Shown piece by piece: positions 17,037 to 26,580 of a DNA stretch of 64,000 bases. The notes below the pieces were generated by a model, which worked only from the letters and a program-made list of their open reading frames with translations, did no database searches and was not told where the DNA came from. Position 1 is the first letter of the stretch; the number at the start of each line of letters is the position of its first letter. This stretch comes from Syntrophus sp034006265 (GTDB taxonomy: Bacteria; Desulfobacterota; Syntrophia; Syntrophales; Syntrophaceae). The DNA is taken from assembly GCA_034006265.1 (NCBI GenBank), contig JAVETB010000003.1:1-64000 (forward strand), written 5' to 3'. Position numbers and translations under genes: made by a program.

Positions 17037-18686
17037 TCAGATCTTTTTTATCTGATCCTTCAGCCGTTTGATGTGTCCGCGCCCCAACCCCTTGACCTCG
17101 CAGCCGAGAGAAAGGTAGCGGCAGATCCGGCTGTCATCGAGGATGCCGAAGCAATCCACGACGGCGCAGGGCTTCCCTACTTTATCCAGCAGCTCATCCG
17201 GTGAAAGAGACAGATACGATTGATGGCGGACGGCCAGAACCACGGCATCGGCACCCCTGAGCGCCTGCTCCAGATCCTGCTGAATGCGGAGTTCCGTCAG
17301 CTTTTCCTGGTTCCGGAAAAAGCGCGACCATGAATGCCCCGGCGCAGGATAGGTGTCCTGCTTTTCGAACTCCCACCAGTGCTGAACATATGGGTCGTGC
17401 ACGGAAATTTCTCCCCCCATTTCCGTCAGTTTGCGCACGAGCATCTCGGAACCGCTGTAGCGCGTATCACCCACATCCTCGCGGTAGGAAGCGCCCAGAA
17501 CGGCGATTTTTGATGCGGCAACGATCTTTCCCATATTGCGCAGGGCATCACGGACCAGTTCCGCAGCATGGAGCGCCCGGGTGTCGTTGATGTCGATGGC
17601 CATGGGCGTCAGCTTGAAAATCTCATCTTCAAACCCCATGAGGGTACGGTAGGCCCAGACGCCCAGTCCACCGTCCTTGGGGAGGCAGTAACCGCCGATG
17701 CCGGGGCCGGGAAAGATCATGTTCGAGTGGGTGGGACGCACCTTGATCGCCTGGATCACCTTGATGAGATCCACGCCGTTGCGTTCGGCAAAGAGGCTCC
17801 ACTCGTCCAGAAAGGCCAGCAGGGTGGCCCGGAAGGAGTTTTCTACGATCTTGCAGGTCTCACTCTCAATGGGCCGGTCCAGCACCGTCAGGGGGAATTT
17901 CTCCACATTCAGGATATCTGAAAGAAATCGCGTTACGTGCTGGCGGGCCGTTTCGTTCACCCCGCTGCAGACGCGCCAGAAATCGCGGATGGAAGCCACG
18001 TATTCCCGGCCAGGCATGACCCGCTCAAAGGAGTGGGCCAGCAGAGGTTCGGCGGAGTTCAGGCCCCGCCTTTCAAAGGCTTTCTTGACGATGGGATAGG
18101 CGATGTATTCCGTTGTGCCGGGGGGAACGGTCGTTTCGATCAGGACGAGGCATTCCGGACGGATCTTGTCGCCGATGATCCGCAGGCTCTCCTCCAGAGC
18201 GGCAATCTCCGCATGGCCTGTCTGGACGTCCCCCAGGTCTTCCTTGAAATAATCGCACTGCACGTCCACAACGACCACATCGGCCAGGGAAAGGGCATCT
18301 TCGGAAAAGGTCGCCATCAGCGTCTTCTTCTCTGTGACGCAACGGCGAATGAGAGAAACGACCTCAGGATCTTCCGCCTCCACGGGGGAAACGCCCCGGT
18401 TAAACAAGGGGATCTTCCAGAAAGACCGGACCGAGGGCCTCTGCATGCCAATGACGAACTTGTTGGGTTTGCCTGTCGCTTTGTCGACGGCGTCGGCCAC
18501 GACTCCGGCCATTACCGCACCGACAAAACCGAGCCCCATCACGACGACGATTTCACGACCCAGGTCCCGTTGCGCATTCACCACCTGCCGCAGTCGTTCC
18601 AATTCTCCCGGATAGTCTTCCGGCAGAGGCAGGCTGAAGCTTTCGCCGCCAGGGCTTACTGAGAGCAATCTTTCCTCAGGATTCAT
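17037..18686 (-). CDS. Nucleotide-sugar 6-dehydrogenase (WbpA-like)
   Basis: This 549-residue protein belongs to the UDP-glucose/UDP-GlcNAc/UDP-ManNAc dehydrogenase family. It has an N-terminal Rossmann motif (VVMGLGFVGAVMAG), TTVPPGT, the GPGIGGYCLPKD segment that stands where the catalytic-Cys loop lies, and a C-terminal third ADP-binding-like domain. It should oxidise C6 of UDP-GlcNAc with two NAD+, the first step of the diacetamido-uronic acid pathway. I chose ATG 18686, preceded by GAAAGGAAGG; a GTG at 18731 is possible. It is about 100 residues longer than usual, mainly at the N-terminus and in inserted loops. Confidence 0.85.
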   Translation of the reverse strand: MNPEERLLSVSPGGESFSLPLPEDYPGELERLRQVVNAQRDLGREIVVVMGLGFVGAVMAGVVADAVDKATGKPNKFVIGMQRPSVRSFWKIPLFNRGVSPVEAEDPEVVSLIRRCVTEKKTLMATFSEDALSLADVVVVDVQCDYFKEDLGDVQTGHAEIAALEESLRIIGDKIRPECLVLIETTVPPGTTEYIAYPIVKKAFERRGLNSAEPLLAHSFERVMPGREYVASIRDFWRVCSGVNETARQHVTRFLSDILNVEKFPLTVLDRPIESETCKIVENSFRATLLAFLDEWSLFAERNGVDLIKVIQAIKVRPTHSNMIFPGPGIGGYCLPKDGGLGVWAYRTLMGFEDEIFKLTPMAIDINDTRALHAAELVRDALRNMGKIVAASKIAVLGASYREDVGDTRYSGSEMLVRKLTEMGGEISVHDPYVQHWWEFEKQDTYPAPGHSWSRFFRNQEKLTELRIQQDLEQALRGADAVVLAVRHQSYLSLSPDELLDKVGKPCAVVDCFGILDDSRICRYLSLGCEVKGLGRGHIKRLKDQIKKI

Positions 18687-19716
18687 AGACCTTCCTTTCT
18701 TCAACAGAAAATTATTGATTTCATGATTCACAGCAATCCATTTCCGGGGATGCCCTTCAGGACCTTCTCTCCGGACATGCGGATTGACCGTTTACCGTTC
18801 CCGTCCGCAAGACGGATCCGCCGACAGATCACAGCAAAAGACAGGCCACAGCATCATTCCGGATGCCGATGCAGAGCGGAACGTATTGAAAGGATGAAGG
18901 CGGCCGGCCTGCACCGATGCAATTCCCCATGCATTCGCGACGCGAACGGCGGTCCATTCATCAGCAGCTTTGGGATGGTTTTGATCGCGCAACCATGGGA
19001 TCGCCTTCTTTTTCAAAGCTCCATGACGCTGTCCCGGATCATGCCGGGCCGGGGGTAGGCCTGTTAAAAGTTGCAGGTCTTGAAGGTTTTGATCAACATG
19101 GCCGTCATCGGAAAAGGCAGCTGGTTTCATGAGGGTAACATCCGGCATCAAGAGCAGCGCTAACTGGAACAAAAAAGACCGCCCGGACCGGTCGCAGCTA
19201 ATGGTCTGAAAAAGCACGGAAACTCGATTGACAAGCCGAAAGCCAAGATCACGTATCCTGAAACGACGGGCCATCCTCCTGAAGATAAAAACGACGGCAG
19301 ACCTTATTAAAAACCTTCGGGAAAGTCAATCTTTTTTAACCGTGCCATGCGCCTGTTTCTCCGTAAAACGTCGTTGTTTTTTTTGCAAGATAAGTTGAAT
19401 AAACCCTTTACAAACCGGCTTATGAATCGGGAAAACGGGACATGTCTCCGTCGGGAGAAAGAATCGGCTCAACGGATCCATTCCCCTCCCGAGGCAAAAA
19501 TGCTTTTCTTTGACCTTCCCGATGTGATAAGCGGAGTTCTATTAAGGGGTGGAGTGCAGCCTGTTGTCCGCAGCATCCCGATCCGACGAGGCTCGTAGAC
19601 CGCTTTGAATCTCATGGACCTTCAACAACCGGGGGATTATTTCCCCCTGAGGTCTTTTCCTTCAGCGGCCCCCCTCGGACATCCCCCCGGAAATACACTG
19701 ATTGTAAGGAGTTTCC
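18687..19716. other. 1-kb stretch without a supported gene
   Basis: Frames of up to 160 codons occur here (for example 18792-19274 minus), but none has recognisable motifs, a good ribosome site or sensible composition. It may hold promoters for the flanking divergent genes or a decayed gene. I see nothing else. Confidence 0.5.
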
Positions 19717-20166
19717 ATGCCTACCGTTGGCGATCTCATTGATGCCTATTGTCTGCGCTGCAGACTGACCCTCTCCCACGTCATCCTCTACGAGGTGGGC
19801 GGATCCATTGACAAGGTCAAATGCAGGACCTGCGGTGCGGAGCACAAGTATCGCGGAACGAAGCCGGAAAGCCAGCGCGGCGCCGGCCTTCTGAAACGGG
19901 CCGGCGGAAGGCGGGGGACATCTGCAAGCCCCTCTTCGAAAGCTGAAAAGGCAAACCCGGTGCTCAGGGAATGGACTCAAAAGCTTGAAGATCTCAAGGA
20001 CGAAGGGGGAGTCCAAACCTATTCCATCAGCGGATCCTATTCTCCAGGAGTGGCAATCCGCCATCCGAGCTTCGGAATTGGATTTGTGGAAAAGGTCATT
20101 TCCGAAACCCGGATGGATGTCCTTTTTCAGGATGCCCTGCGCCGAATGGCCATGAACATGCCCTGA
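19717..20166 (+). CDS. Small zinc-ribbon protein with Tudor-like C-terminus
   Basis: This 149-residue protein has two CxxC pairs in the first 45 residues (CLRC and CRTC) that would bind one zinc. A low-complexity basic linker follows. The C-terminal 50 residues (AIRHPSFGIGFVEKV...MDVLFQ) resemble the small beta-barrel found in DUF3553/UvrD C-terminal and CarD-like proteins, which contact nucleic acid or RNA polymerase. Its role is unknown; binding DNA or polymerase is inference. Its stop is 2 bp from the stop of the convergent flavodoxin gene. Confidence 0.7.
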   Translation: MPTVGDLIDAYCLRCRLTLSHVILYEVGGSIDKVKCRTCGAEHKYRGTKPESQRGAGLLKRAGGRRGTSASPSSKAEKANPVLREWTQKLEDLKDEGGVQTYSISGSYSPGVAIRHPSFGIGFVEKVISETRMDVLFQDALRRMAMNMP

Positions 20167-20167
20167 C

Positions 20168-20650
20168 CTATCCCTTCAGTTTCTTCACCAGGTCCGCCAC
20201 CCTTTTCCCCAGTTTGGCTCCATTGACTTTGGTGGCTGCATCCGGCGCTCCGGTGCAGGAGACGCCGTAATGCCCCGTAGCGTCCATGGGGTCTCCCACA
20301 ACAATCATTCCGTAGATCAAAAGGACCTGGAGCAGGGAGATCAGGGTCGTTTCCTTGCCGCCGGAAAGGTCTCCCGACGTGGCAAAGGCGGCGCCGACCT
20401 TATCGGCCATTCTCGGGCGGGCCCCTACGAAGGAATCCAGCATGGCCTTCATCTCCCCGGCCATCCCGCCAAAGTAGACAGGGGAGCCGATGATGATTCC
20501 ATCAGAGCGGAGAAAGTCCTCTTTCGTCACCTCGGCAATCGGCTTCAGCAGACAGTCTACGGAATCCACCTCCTGAACGCCCCGGGACACCTCCTCGGCC
20601 AACTCTTTCGTGTGACCTGTCCGGGAAAAATACGTAACCAGAACCTGCAT
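20168..20650 (-). CDS. Flavodoxin-family / NAD(P)H:quinone oxidoreductase-like protein
   Basis: This 160-residue protein begins MQVLVTYFSRTGHTKELA, the FMN phosphate-binding loop of flavodoxins and WrbA-type proteins. It continues with GIIIGSPVYFGGMAGEMKAMLDS, the isoalloxazine-side loop. It would bind FMN and transfer electrons, perhaps to quinones. Start ATG 20650 has a strong AGGAGGTG ribosome site. The longer upstream reading frame is not supported. Confidence 0.85.
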   Translation of the reverse strand: MQVLVTYFSRTGHTKELAEEVSRGVQEVDSVDCLLKPIAEVTKEDFLRSDGIIIGSPVYFGGMAGEMKAMLDSFVGARPRMADKVGAAFATSGDLSGGKETTLISLLQVLLIYGMIVVGDPMDATGHYGVSCTGAPDAATKVNGAKLGKRVADLVKKLKG

Positions 20651-20736
20651 TTTGACACCTCCTGATGTATAAATGAATGGACCTGTGCGGCAACGGATTT
20701 GTCCAGGGAATCTCTTCCACCACTCCTCCACTGCCG

Positions 20737-22014
20737 CTATTTCTCCTGGTCCGGAAACTTTGTTAGTTCCAGAACAGCTGATGTCATGGCGGCAATCCCG
20801 GTCTGAATCGTTGGTTTCGGAACGGGCGCCAGATAGGGGCTGTGCAGCGGGGGCATGTTTCCTCTGGGATCTGCCATTCCCAGCCCGAAAAAGCAAAGGG
20901 GAATCCGCGGCTCTGTTAGGCCGAAATTGGCAAAATCCTCCGACACCGTTAAAACGGGCATTTCAAGAACCCTGGAACGCCCGAAGGTCCGGCGGAATCG
21001 GCGAGCAAGCCTGCGGGTGAGCCCGGGATCGTTGTAAAGCGCCGGTGTATAACCCCGGAGAGAAAGCCGTGGGAAACGGTTCTCTGGAATTCCGGCGGCC
21101 CAGGCAATTCCGTCAGCGGTCCGTTTAATGGCGTGGATGATCCGGTCGTGCTGTTCACGGCTCAGGGCCCGGACACTGATCTGGAAGAAGGCCTTTTCCG
21201 GAATGATATTGTCCCTCGCGCCGGCGTGAATGGAGGAGACGGTGAGGACCACCGGTTCCGAGGGATCGGTTTCGCGGCTGATGAGGGTCTGAAAGGCCAG
21301 GATCATCTGAGCCGACAGGACGATGGGATCAATGGCCTCATGGGGCCGGGCGGCATGCCCTCCCTTTCCGAACACGGTGAGTTCGACCGCTGTCGAACCG
21401 GCAAACCAGTAGCCTTCGCGGTAAAAGAGGGATCCCACAGGTTCAGGCAGTACGTGAAGGCCAAGGATAAAGGCGGGGCGGGGAAATCGGAAAAAGAGGC
21501 CATCGGCGATCATGGCCGCTGCTCCGCTGGCGTTCTCTTCCGCCGGCTGGGCAACCAGGACCAGGGTTCCCCGCCAGAGATCCCGGGCCTTCCCAAGCCA
21601 TCGAGCCGTTCCGATAAGAACGGTCATGTGAACATCATGACCGCAGGCGTGCATGACGCCGACGTTCTGACCCGCCTCCGTAAGCGTCCTGATCCGGCTC
21701 GCATAGGGAAGCCCGGTTTTTTCCGTAACCGGAAGAGCGTCGAGATCCGCCCGGATCATTACCACCGGGCCGGGGCCGTTTTCCAGGACCCCCACCACGC
21801 CATAACCTCCAATCCGCGACGAAGTCCGGAAACCGGCCTTTTCCATCTCGGCCGCCATCCGGCGCGACGTTTGTTCCTCCTTTCCGGAAAGTTCCGGAAA
21901 ACGGTGGAGCTCCTGGTACAGGCTCTCCAGGAAGGGATATTCCTCATTCTGGCAGGCCATGATCGCGTTGAGCAGGCCATTCCTTACGAGATCGGGACGT
22001 TTTCCGGAACGCAT
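20737..22014 (-). CDS. M20-family amidohydrolase/carboxypeptidase
   Basis: This 425-residue metallopeptidase of the M20D group (hippurate / N-acyl-amino-acid amidohydrolase, IAA-amino acid hydrolase type) has HRFPELSGKE, MHACGHDVHM and AQPAEE in order, supplying zinc ligands and the catalytic Glu. A dimerisation domain lies in the middle. It hydrolyses N-acyl amino acids or similar amides in the cytoplasm. I chose ATG 22014 with AAGGAAG upstream rather than ATG 22083, which has no ribosome site. Confidence 0.88.
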   Translation of the reverse strand: MRSGKRPDLVRNGLLNAIMACQNEEYPFLESLYQELHRFPELSGKEEQTSRRMAAEMEKAGFRTSSRIGGYGVVGVLENGPGPVVMIRADLDALPVTEKTGLPYASRIRTLTEAGQNVGVMHACGHDVHMTVLIGTARWLGKARDLWRGTLVLVAQPAEENASGAAAMIADGLFFRFPRPAFILGLHVLPEPVGSLFYREGYWFAGSTAVELTVFGKGGHAARPHEAIDPIVLSAQMILAFQTLISRETDPSEPVVLTVSSIHAGARDNIIPEKAFFQISVRALSREQHDRIIHAIKRTADGIAWAAGIPENRFPRLSLRGYTPALYNDPGLTRRLARRFRRTFGRSRVLEMPVLTVSEDFANFGLTEPRIPLCFFGLGMADPRGNMPPLHSPYLAPVPKPTIQTGIAAMTSAVLELTKFPDQEK

Positions 22015-22274
22015 GCAACTTCCTTCTAAAAGTTCAACCTCTTCGGCATTCCCCGCATGGCGGACATCCACATTTTCCGGCATCCCGCAGGAAAGTTGAA
22101 GAGGCTGTCAGCTGCGGTTCTTCAGGCATTGAGGCATTCCGCGCCCCGGTTGCCGCCGGCGGAAGCGGTCTTCTCTGGGACTTCAAAATCCCAGCACTCC
22201 GGAGATCGATTTCTTCCGCCTTTCCTTCCTCTTAAGCACGACCCCTCATCCCCTTTGAATACAACGGGCTGATT

Positions 22275-22526
22275 TCATTTTTTGCCGCCGGTAATGTGCA
22301 GGGCCAGCCACGGCGTCAGGTTGAAGAGCCATGTTCCTGTTTTAAACAGGGCCATCCCAGTATAGTGAATCGCATCAAACGTCTCAACAGATAATTGGAA
22401 CCATCGCCCATGAAGGCGATACATCCAGTCGTGGGCCAGAACAAAAACCAGAAACCAGACGAGCAGAAGGCACAGGTTGATCAAGGTACACCAGCCCAGA
22501 GCATTGCGAATGTCCCTTAGAGCCAT
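22275..22526 (-). CDS. DUF6868-type small membrane protein
   Basis: This 83-residue protein has two or three hydrophobic segments (LINLCLLLVWFLVFVLA and a C-terminal one) around a short HGRWF loop. This pattern matches the DUF6868 family of unknown function. A strong AAGGAGG lies before ATG 22526. It is not clearly linked to its neighbours, though a TauE-type transporter gene lies just upstream on the same strand. Confidence 0.75.
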   Translation of the reverse strand: MALRDIRNALGWCTLINLCLLLVWFLVFVLAHDWMYRLHGRWFQLSVETFDAIHYTGMALFKTGTWLFNLTPWLALHITGGKK

Positions 22527-22631
22527 GACGTTTCCTCCTTGAAGAGATCGGTTCGACTGCGGCGGGAACGGAGATCGACGTTTCCCCCCGCCGCCCGGAT
22601 CTTCTTCTCACCAGTCTTTCCATAACCGCCT

Positions 22632-23015
22632 TCAGGGAAGCTGGCGCACCGCACTATACACAAGATAGATGCCTAACCCCATGACAAAAACCCCAAAGGC
22701 CAGTTTCAGATAGGGGCCGCTGAGGCGGTTGGCAACGATCGCACCGAGCCATCCGCCCACAAACAGGGCGGCAGCAACGATGAGGGCGGCTTTCAGGTTG
22801 ACCTGCCCGTGGCGGTAATATTCCAGCACGGCAGCAAGCCCCACGGGGGGAAGTAGAATGGCAAGGCTTGTTCCGATCGCGGCATGGGTGGAAAACCCGG
22901 CCATATAGATCAGAGCGGGAACGATGAGCACTCCACCGCCGATTCCGAATAAGCCGGCGGCGATTCCGGAAAAAAGCCCGATAAGGATCAGTAGAATCAG
23001 CGGAGCGGAATGCAT
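22632..23015 (-). CDS. TauE/SafE-type permease, half-length
   Basis: This 127-residue membrane protein has the repeat unit of TauE/SafE sulfite or organosulfonate exporters (GLFSGIAAGLFGIGGGVLIVPAL, then THAAIGTSLA). Full-length family members have two such repeats (about 250 residues). A single repeat is a known half-size form and would need to dimerise. I start at ATG 23015 because the upstream extension of about 55 codons is hydrophilic and uncharacteristic. The substrate is unknown. Confidence 0.8.
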   Translation of the reverse strand: MHSAPLILLILIGLFSGIAAGLFGIGGGVLIVPALIYMAGFSTHAAIGTSLAILLPPVGLAAVLEYYRHGQVNLKAALIVAAALFVGGWLGAIVANRLSGPYLKLAFGVFVMGLGIYLVYSAVRQLP

Positions 23016-23388
23016 AGGAAAGTTCCCCAGGGTTCCAGGCATGACGCATATGTGCATAGGGAAAGAGGATATCTCATCGAGGCCGATTTTTTCTTCCGGA
23101 AAAAGGCCAACGTCCGCCGGACAGGAGCCAATCCGGGCAATCAATAAAATTGATGAGCAATTTCCGATAGATTCTGCCACAGGGTCCTACCTGTGTCAAC
23201 CAAAAACGGCAGAAACCGCCAGAAGCGAAACACCGGAGCGGAGTTCCTGAAATATAAAAAGCCTCGGGGATTAGAGCTCCGCGTAAAAGTCCACCCTGGA
23301 CTTCAGGTGGGTTCGCCCCTCAGGGGACGGATCGGCGTTTGCCATCAGGCCTGAGGCAGGGCAGACGGCTCGGAATGAGAGGGCAGCG
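23016..23388. other. Gap with small hairpin between TauE-type and znuB-type genes
   Basis: No gene is supported. A perfect seven-pair hairpin (AAGTCCA-CCC-TGGACTT) sits at 23287-23303. On the minus strand it is followed by TTACG, so it could be a weak terminator for the metal-importer operon upstream. Confidence 0.4.
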
Positions 23389-24234
23389 TCACCGCCGCAG
23401 CCTGAAAGCCCTTACGCCTAAAACAACCAGCAGGTAAACCATGCCGGCAATGATGATCGTCGTGGCGCCCGCCGGAAGATCCGGCCCGTAGCTGACGGCC
23501 AGGCCGGCTGTGGTAAAAAGGGCGGTGAGCAGCGTGGAGAGAGCCATCATGTGCCACAGCCTGTTGGTCAGCTCCCCGGCCACAGCAGCGGGCAGGGTTA
23601 TCAGCGCAATGACCATGACGATGCCGACCACCGTCACCAGAAGGACCACCGTCAGAGCCGTCAGGCAGAGAAGCGCCAGGTAGAACCATTCGACACGGAT
23701 GCCCCGGAGCCGGGCAAATTCCTCGTCGAAGCACAGGGCGAGAAACTGGTTGTAGAAAAGCACACCGATCATCACGACCAGAACATCGAGTCCAGCGATC
23801 ATCCAGATGTCCTGGGGCGAAACCATGAGGATACTCCCGAAGAGATAACTCATGAGATCTTCATTGTAGCCCGGGGTCCTGTAAATGAAAAGGATGCCCG
23901 CAGCCATGCCGATGGCCCAGAGAGAGCCGATCACCGTATCCTCCCGCTGGCGCGCTTTCATGCTCACGACACCGATGATCACCGCGGACGCAAGGGCTGC
24001 GAAGACGGCGCCGTAGAGAGGATGCAGCCATTCCATGCCATAGACCGTCTGGCAGTAGCGTGCGGCGCCGAGACCGCCCAGAACGGTGTGGGCAATGCTT
24101 CCGGCAATGTAGGTGATGCGCTTGGTCACGACATAGCTGCCGATAATTCCACAGGCAACACTCACCAGCAGGCCGGTGAGAAGAGCATACTGGAGGAAGG
24201 GGTAGCGAGGAAGATCCGTCAGGAAAGCAGTCAT
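23389..24234 (-). CDS. ZnuB-type metal ABC transporter permease
   Basis: This 281-residue membrane protein of the ABC-3 family (ZnuB/MntB/TroC) has about eight membrane segments and the conserved SYVVTKRITYIAGSIAHTVLGGLG stretch near the N-terminus. It forms the channel for zinc or manganese delivered by the periplasmic protein encoded upstream. ATG 24234 has GAAGGG upstream; a TTG 18 bp earlier overlaps the ATPase stop. It is the last gene of regulator-binding protein-ATPase-permease. Confidence 0.88.
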   Translation of the reverse strand: MTAFLTDLPRYPFLQYALLTGLLVSVACGIIGSYVVTKRITYIAGSIAHTVLGGLGAARYCQTVYGMEWLHPLYGAVFAALASAVIIGVVSMKARQREDTVIGSLWAIGMAAGILFIYRTPGYNEDLMSYLFGSILMVSPQDIWMIAGLDVLVVMIGVLFYNQFLALCFDEEFARLRGIRVEWFYLALLCLTALTVVLLVTVVGIVMVIALITLPAAVAGELTNRLWHMMALSTLLTALFTTAGLAVSYGPDLPAGATTIIIAGMVYLLVVLGVRAFRLRR

Positions 24235-24248
24235 TTTCCAGCCCTTCG

Positions 24249-24992
24249 TCAACCTTTGAGATTGTGCCGCACCATGCGGACATCGGAACCGTACAGGTCA
24301 GCGATGACCTCACCGGTGACGGCCGTTGTGGGGTGCACCTTGACCCGGCGGTTGACACAGATGACACTCTCCACATACTGGGAAACAAACCCCAGGTCAT
24401 GGCTGACCACAACAACGGCAATGCTCTTGCTCATGGCATGGAGAAGCTCAAAAAGCTCCGTTTCCACCGCCATATCCACATTGGAAGTCGGTTCATCCAG
24501 GAGAAGCAGCTCCGGTTCGGTGGCCATGGCCCTGGCAATAAGCACCCGCTGGCGCTGCCCCCCGGAAAGGGCACTAAAGGGGCGATGACAGGCGTTATCC
24601 ATTTCCAGCCTGCGCAGGGCTTCAAGGGCCATGTCCCTGTCCGCCCTGCCGTAAGGGCCGAATCGCAGGCCTTTTCCGACACCAAGCCGCCCCATGAGGA
24701 CAACATCCAACACGCTGACAGGGAAATCCGGGTCAAACTGAACGTATTGAGGCATGTACCCGATACGGGTTCGGGCCTTTTCGGGGGGCAGCCCAAAAAC
24801 CTCGATCGTCCCCCGGGAAGGCTTGAGAAGCCCGAGCATGAGCTTCAGCAGCGTGGATTTTCCTCCGGCATTAGGACCGACAATGGACAGAAAGGTCCGC
24901 TCCTGAATCGTAAAGCTCACATCTTCCAGGATCGGCGCCCCGCCATAGGAAAAGCTGACATTTTGAAAGGTGACAACAGAATTTTCGGCCAT
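24249..24992 (-). CDS. ZnuC-type metal ABC transporter ATPase
   Basis: This 247-residue ABC ATPase has Walker A GPNAGGKST, signature LSGGQRQRV, Walker B LLLLDEPTS and switch His in VVSHD. Its closest layout is that of zinc/manganese importers (ZnuC, MntB). It lies 8 bp after the substrate-binding gene and runs into the permease gene. Confidence 0.9.
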   Translation of the reverse strand: MAENSVVTFQNVSFSYGGAPILEDVSFTIQERTFLSIVGPNAGGKSTLLKLMLGLLKPSRGTIEVFGLPPEKARTRIGYMPQYVQFDPDFPVSVLDVVLMGRLGVGKGLRFGPYGRADRDMALEALRRLEMDNACHRPFSALSGGQRQRVLIARAMATEPELLLLDEPTSNVDMAVETELFELLHAMSKSIAVVVVSHDLGFVSQYVESVICVNRRVKVHPTTAVTGEVIADLYGSDVRMVRHNLKG

Positions 24993-25000
24993 GATTGCTT

Positions 25001-25903
25001 TCAGCGAAGTCCCTTTTCAACCTCGATTGCAATTTTCTCCATATTTTCAAGGTAATCCGGCGCAAGGGGATTGATGGGAACCACAACTCCCCCGATGGCC
25101 TTTGCGATAATTTCCGCACCTTTTCTTGAGAACTGCGGCTGTACAAACATGACTTTGACCTTGTCCCTCTTCGCCCGGTCTATCAGATCAGCCAACTGCC
25201 TCGCACTGGGCTCTTTACCTTCAATTTCGATCGGAATCTGCTTCAGGCCGTAAGCTTCCGCAAAGTAGCCAAAGGCCGGATGATAAACATACATCCTTTC
25301 GCCCCTGAAGGGCGCCAGGGAACGGGAAATCCGTGCATCCACCCGGTCCAGGTCCGCCAGGAAGGCCTTCAGATTGGCCTCATATTCCTGTCTATGAAGG
25401 GAATCAAGCTGCTGAAGGGCCATCTGGATGTTCCGGGCCTGGATTTTCACAAGCTTTGGATTCATCCAGATGTGGGGATCCGGTTCTTTTCCCCCCTGTA
25501 CCACATGCCTCTTTTCATGCCCCCGCCCATGATCGTCATGGCGTTCGTCAAGATATCGGTAAGCAACCCCACGGTGGGTCTCTACGATCAAGAGATTCCT
25601 GTGCGTCTTCCTGATTTTTCTCATAACCCCCTTTTCAGCGGGTACGCCTATGGAGAAAAAAGCCCTTGCCGCGGCAAGTTTCGCCATCTGCTTCGGCGTC
25701 GGTTCATAATTGTGGGGCGACTGCCCCTCTCCGATGAGAACGGTGACATCCACGCGATTTCCGCCCAAGCGCTCCAGGAAGAAGGCCTGAGGCATAATAC
25801 TCACAAACACGGGGATTCTGGGCCGTTCCGCCTGCCCCCTGGCCAGTGGCGACCACACGATCATCACGAACAGAAGCATGACAACAGTGCAATGTTTTTT
25901 CAA
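25001..25903 (-). CDS. ZnuA-type metal-binding lipo/periplasmic protein
   Basis: This 300-residue periplasmic binding protein of the cluster A-I family (ZnuA/TroA) carries metal ligands in PHNYEPTPKQ, PHIWMNP and YHPAFGYF. Between the first two lies a His/Asp-rich loop (DERHDDHGRGHEKRH) typical of zinc-specific ZnuA. A signal peptide (LKKHC then a hydrophobic run) is seen if translation starts at the TTG at 25903, preceded by AAAGGGAG nine bases upstream. A longer frame exists but begins with an unlikely TTG. Zinc is the best guess; manganese is possible. Confidence 0.85.
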   Translation of the reverse strand: MKKHCTVVMLLFVMIVWSPLARGQAERPRIPVFVSIMPQAFFLERLGGNRVDVTVLIGEGQSPHNYEPTPKQMAKLAAARAFFSIGVPAEKGVMRKIRKTHRNLLIVETHRGVAYRYLDERHDDHGRGHEKRHVVQGGKEPDPHIWMNPKLVKIQARNIQMALQQLDSLHRQEYEANLKAFLADLDRVDARISRSLAPFRGERMYVYHPAFGYFAEAYGLKQIPIEIEGKEPSARQLADLIDRAKRDKVKVMFVQPQFSRKGAEIIAKAIGGVVVPINPLAPDYLENMEKIAIEVEKGLR

Positions 25904-25990
25904 TGAAGCGATCTCCCTTTTTTTTACGTGCGCCCGATTGTTGGATTCCTTCTGCAAAAGGCCCCGACGCCGGTGCGGGGCTTCCGTCGG

Positions 25991-26254
25991 CTATTCATTC
26001 TCTTTCCTCGAACACTCGATGAAAAGCTCATGGCAATCCTCGCACGTTTTGACGGTGTGATGCTCCGCAAATATCTCCCAGTGCTCTTTCTGCTTAGGCG
26101 TCAGGATGCCTGTTCCCCGGCACAGGGGGCATACATTATCGAGGGCCGCCATAACCGCCGCCCTGATAAACTCCGATCGATTGGGGATATTTTTTATAAC
26201 CCCCAAAAGATCATCATCCACCTTGAAGGTAATGATCCCTTCCTTCTTCTTCAT
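25991..26254 (-). CDS. Ribbon-helix-helix/zinc-finger metal regulator
   Basis: This 87-residue protein has an N-terminal beta-strand plus helices (EGIITFKVDDDLLGVIKNIPNRSEFIRAAV) typical of CopG/Arc-type DNA-binding dimers. The C-terminus holds CPLC and CEDCHELFIEC, likely a metal-binding module. It lies first in the importer operon, 87 bp before the binding-protein gene, so it probably represses the operon when zinc is bound. I chose ATG 26254, with GGGAG seven bases upstream. Confidence 0.8.
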   Translation of the reverse strand: MKKKEGIITFKVDDDLLGVIKNIPNRSEFIRAAVMAALDNVCPLCRGTGILTPKQKEHWEIFAEHHTVKTCEDCHELFIECSRKENE

Positions 26255-26280
26255 CGCCACACTCCCGAAGCCGATGCTTA

Positions 26281-26309
26281 AGTATTATTTAGTAATACCG
26301 GAGTGTCAA
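26281..26309 (-). promoter_or_regulatory. Promoter with overlapping palindromic operator for the metal-importer operon
   Basis: On the minus strand TTGACA (26304-26309) is followed after 17 bp by AATACT (26281-26286). Inside lies the perfect interrupted palindrome GTATTA-TTTAG-TAATAC (26282-26298), covering the -10 and spacer. It sits 28 bp before the regulator's start codon. This is the arrangement expected for a repressor-controlled promoter; the regulator gene just downstream is the natural candidate to bind it. Confidence 0.6.
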
Positions 26310-26580
26310 GGGTTATTCGCGGATGGAAACGATTTTGCCCGGCAGGAAAGCCGGTCAGCAATGACCTGCCCGGCCATTTCAACCGCCGTTGGCTTCCGTT
26401 ACGGACCTACCCCCCCTCACGTTGACATTCGGGAGAAAATCCCCTGAAAGGGCGGGGTCCGAACGATGAATGCCGGAGTGGACATACCGAAGAAAGGGTG
26501 GCAATGCAGCACACTTTAATGCTAAAGGAAGCGTGAGAAATTTAACAGGGACAGCACACAACGATGAGACGGTTCAGGCA

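Noticed and set aside
18792..19274. 160-codon minus-strand frame
   Set aside because: Composition and lack of motifs look like chance; no ribosome site; no match to a family I know.
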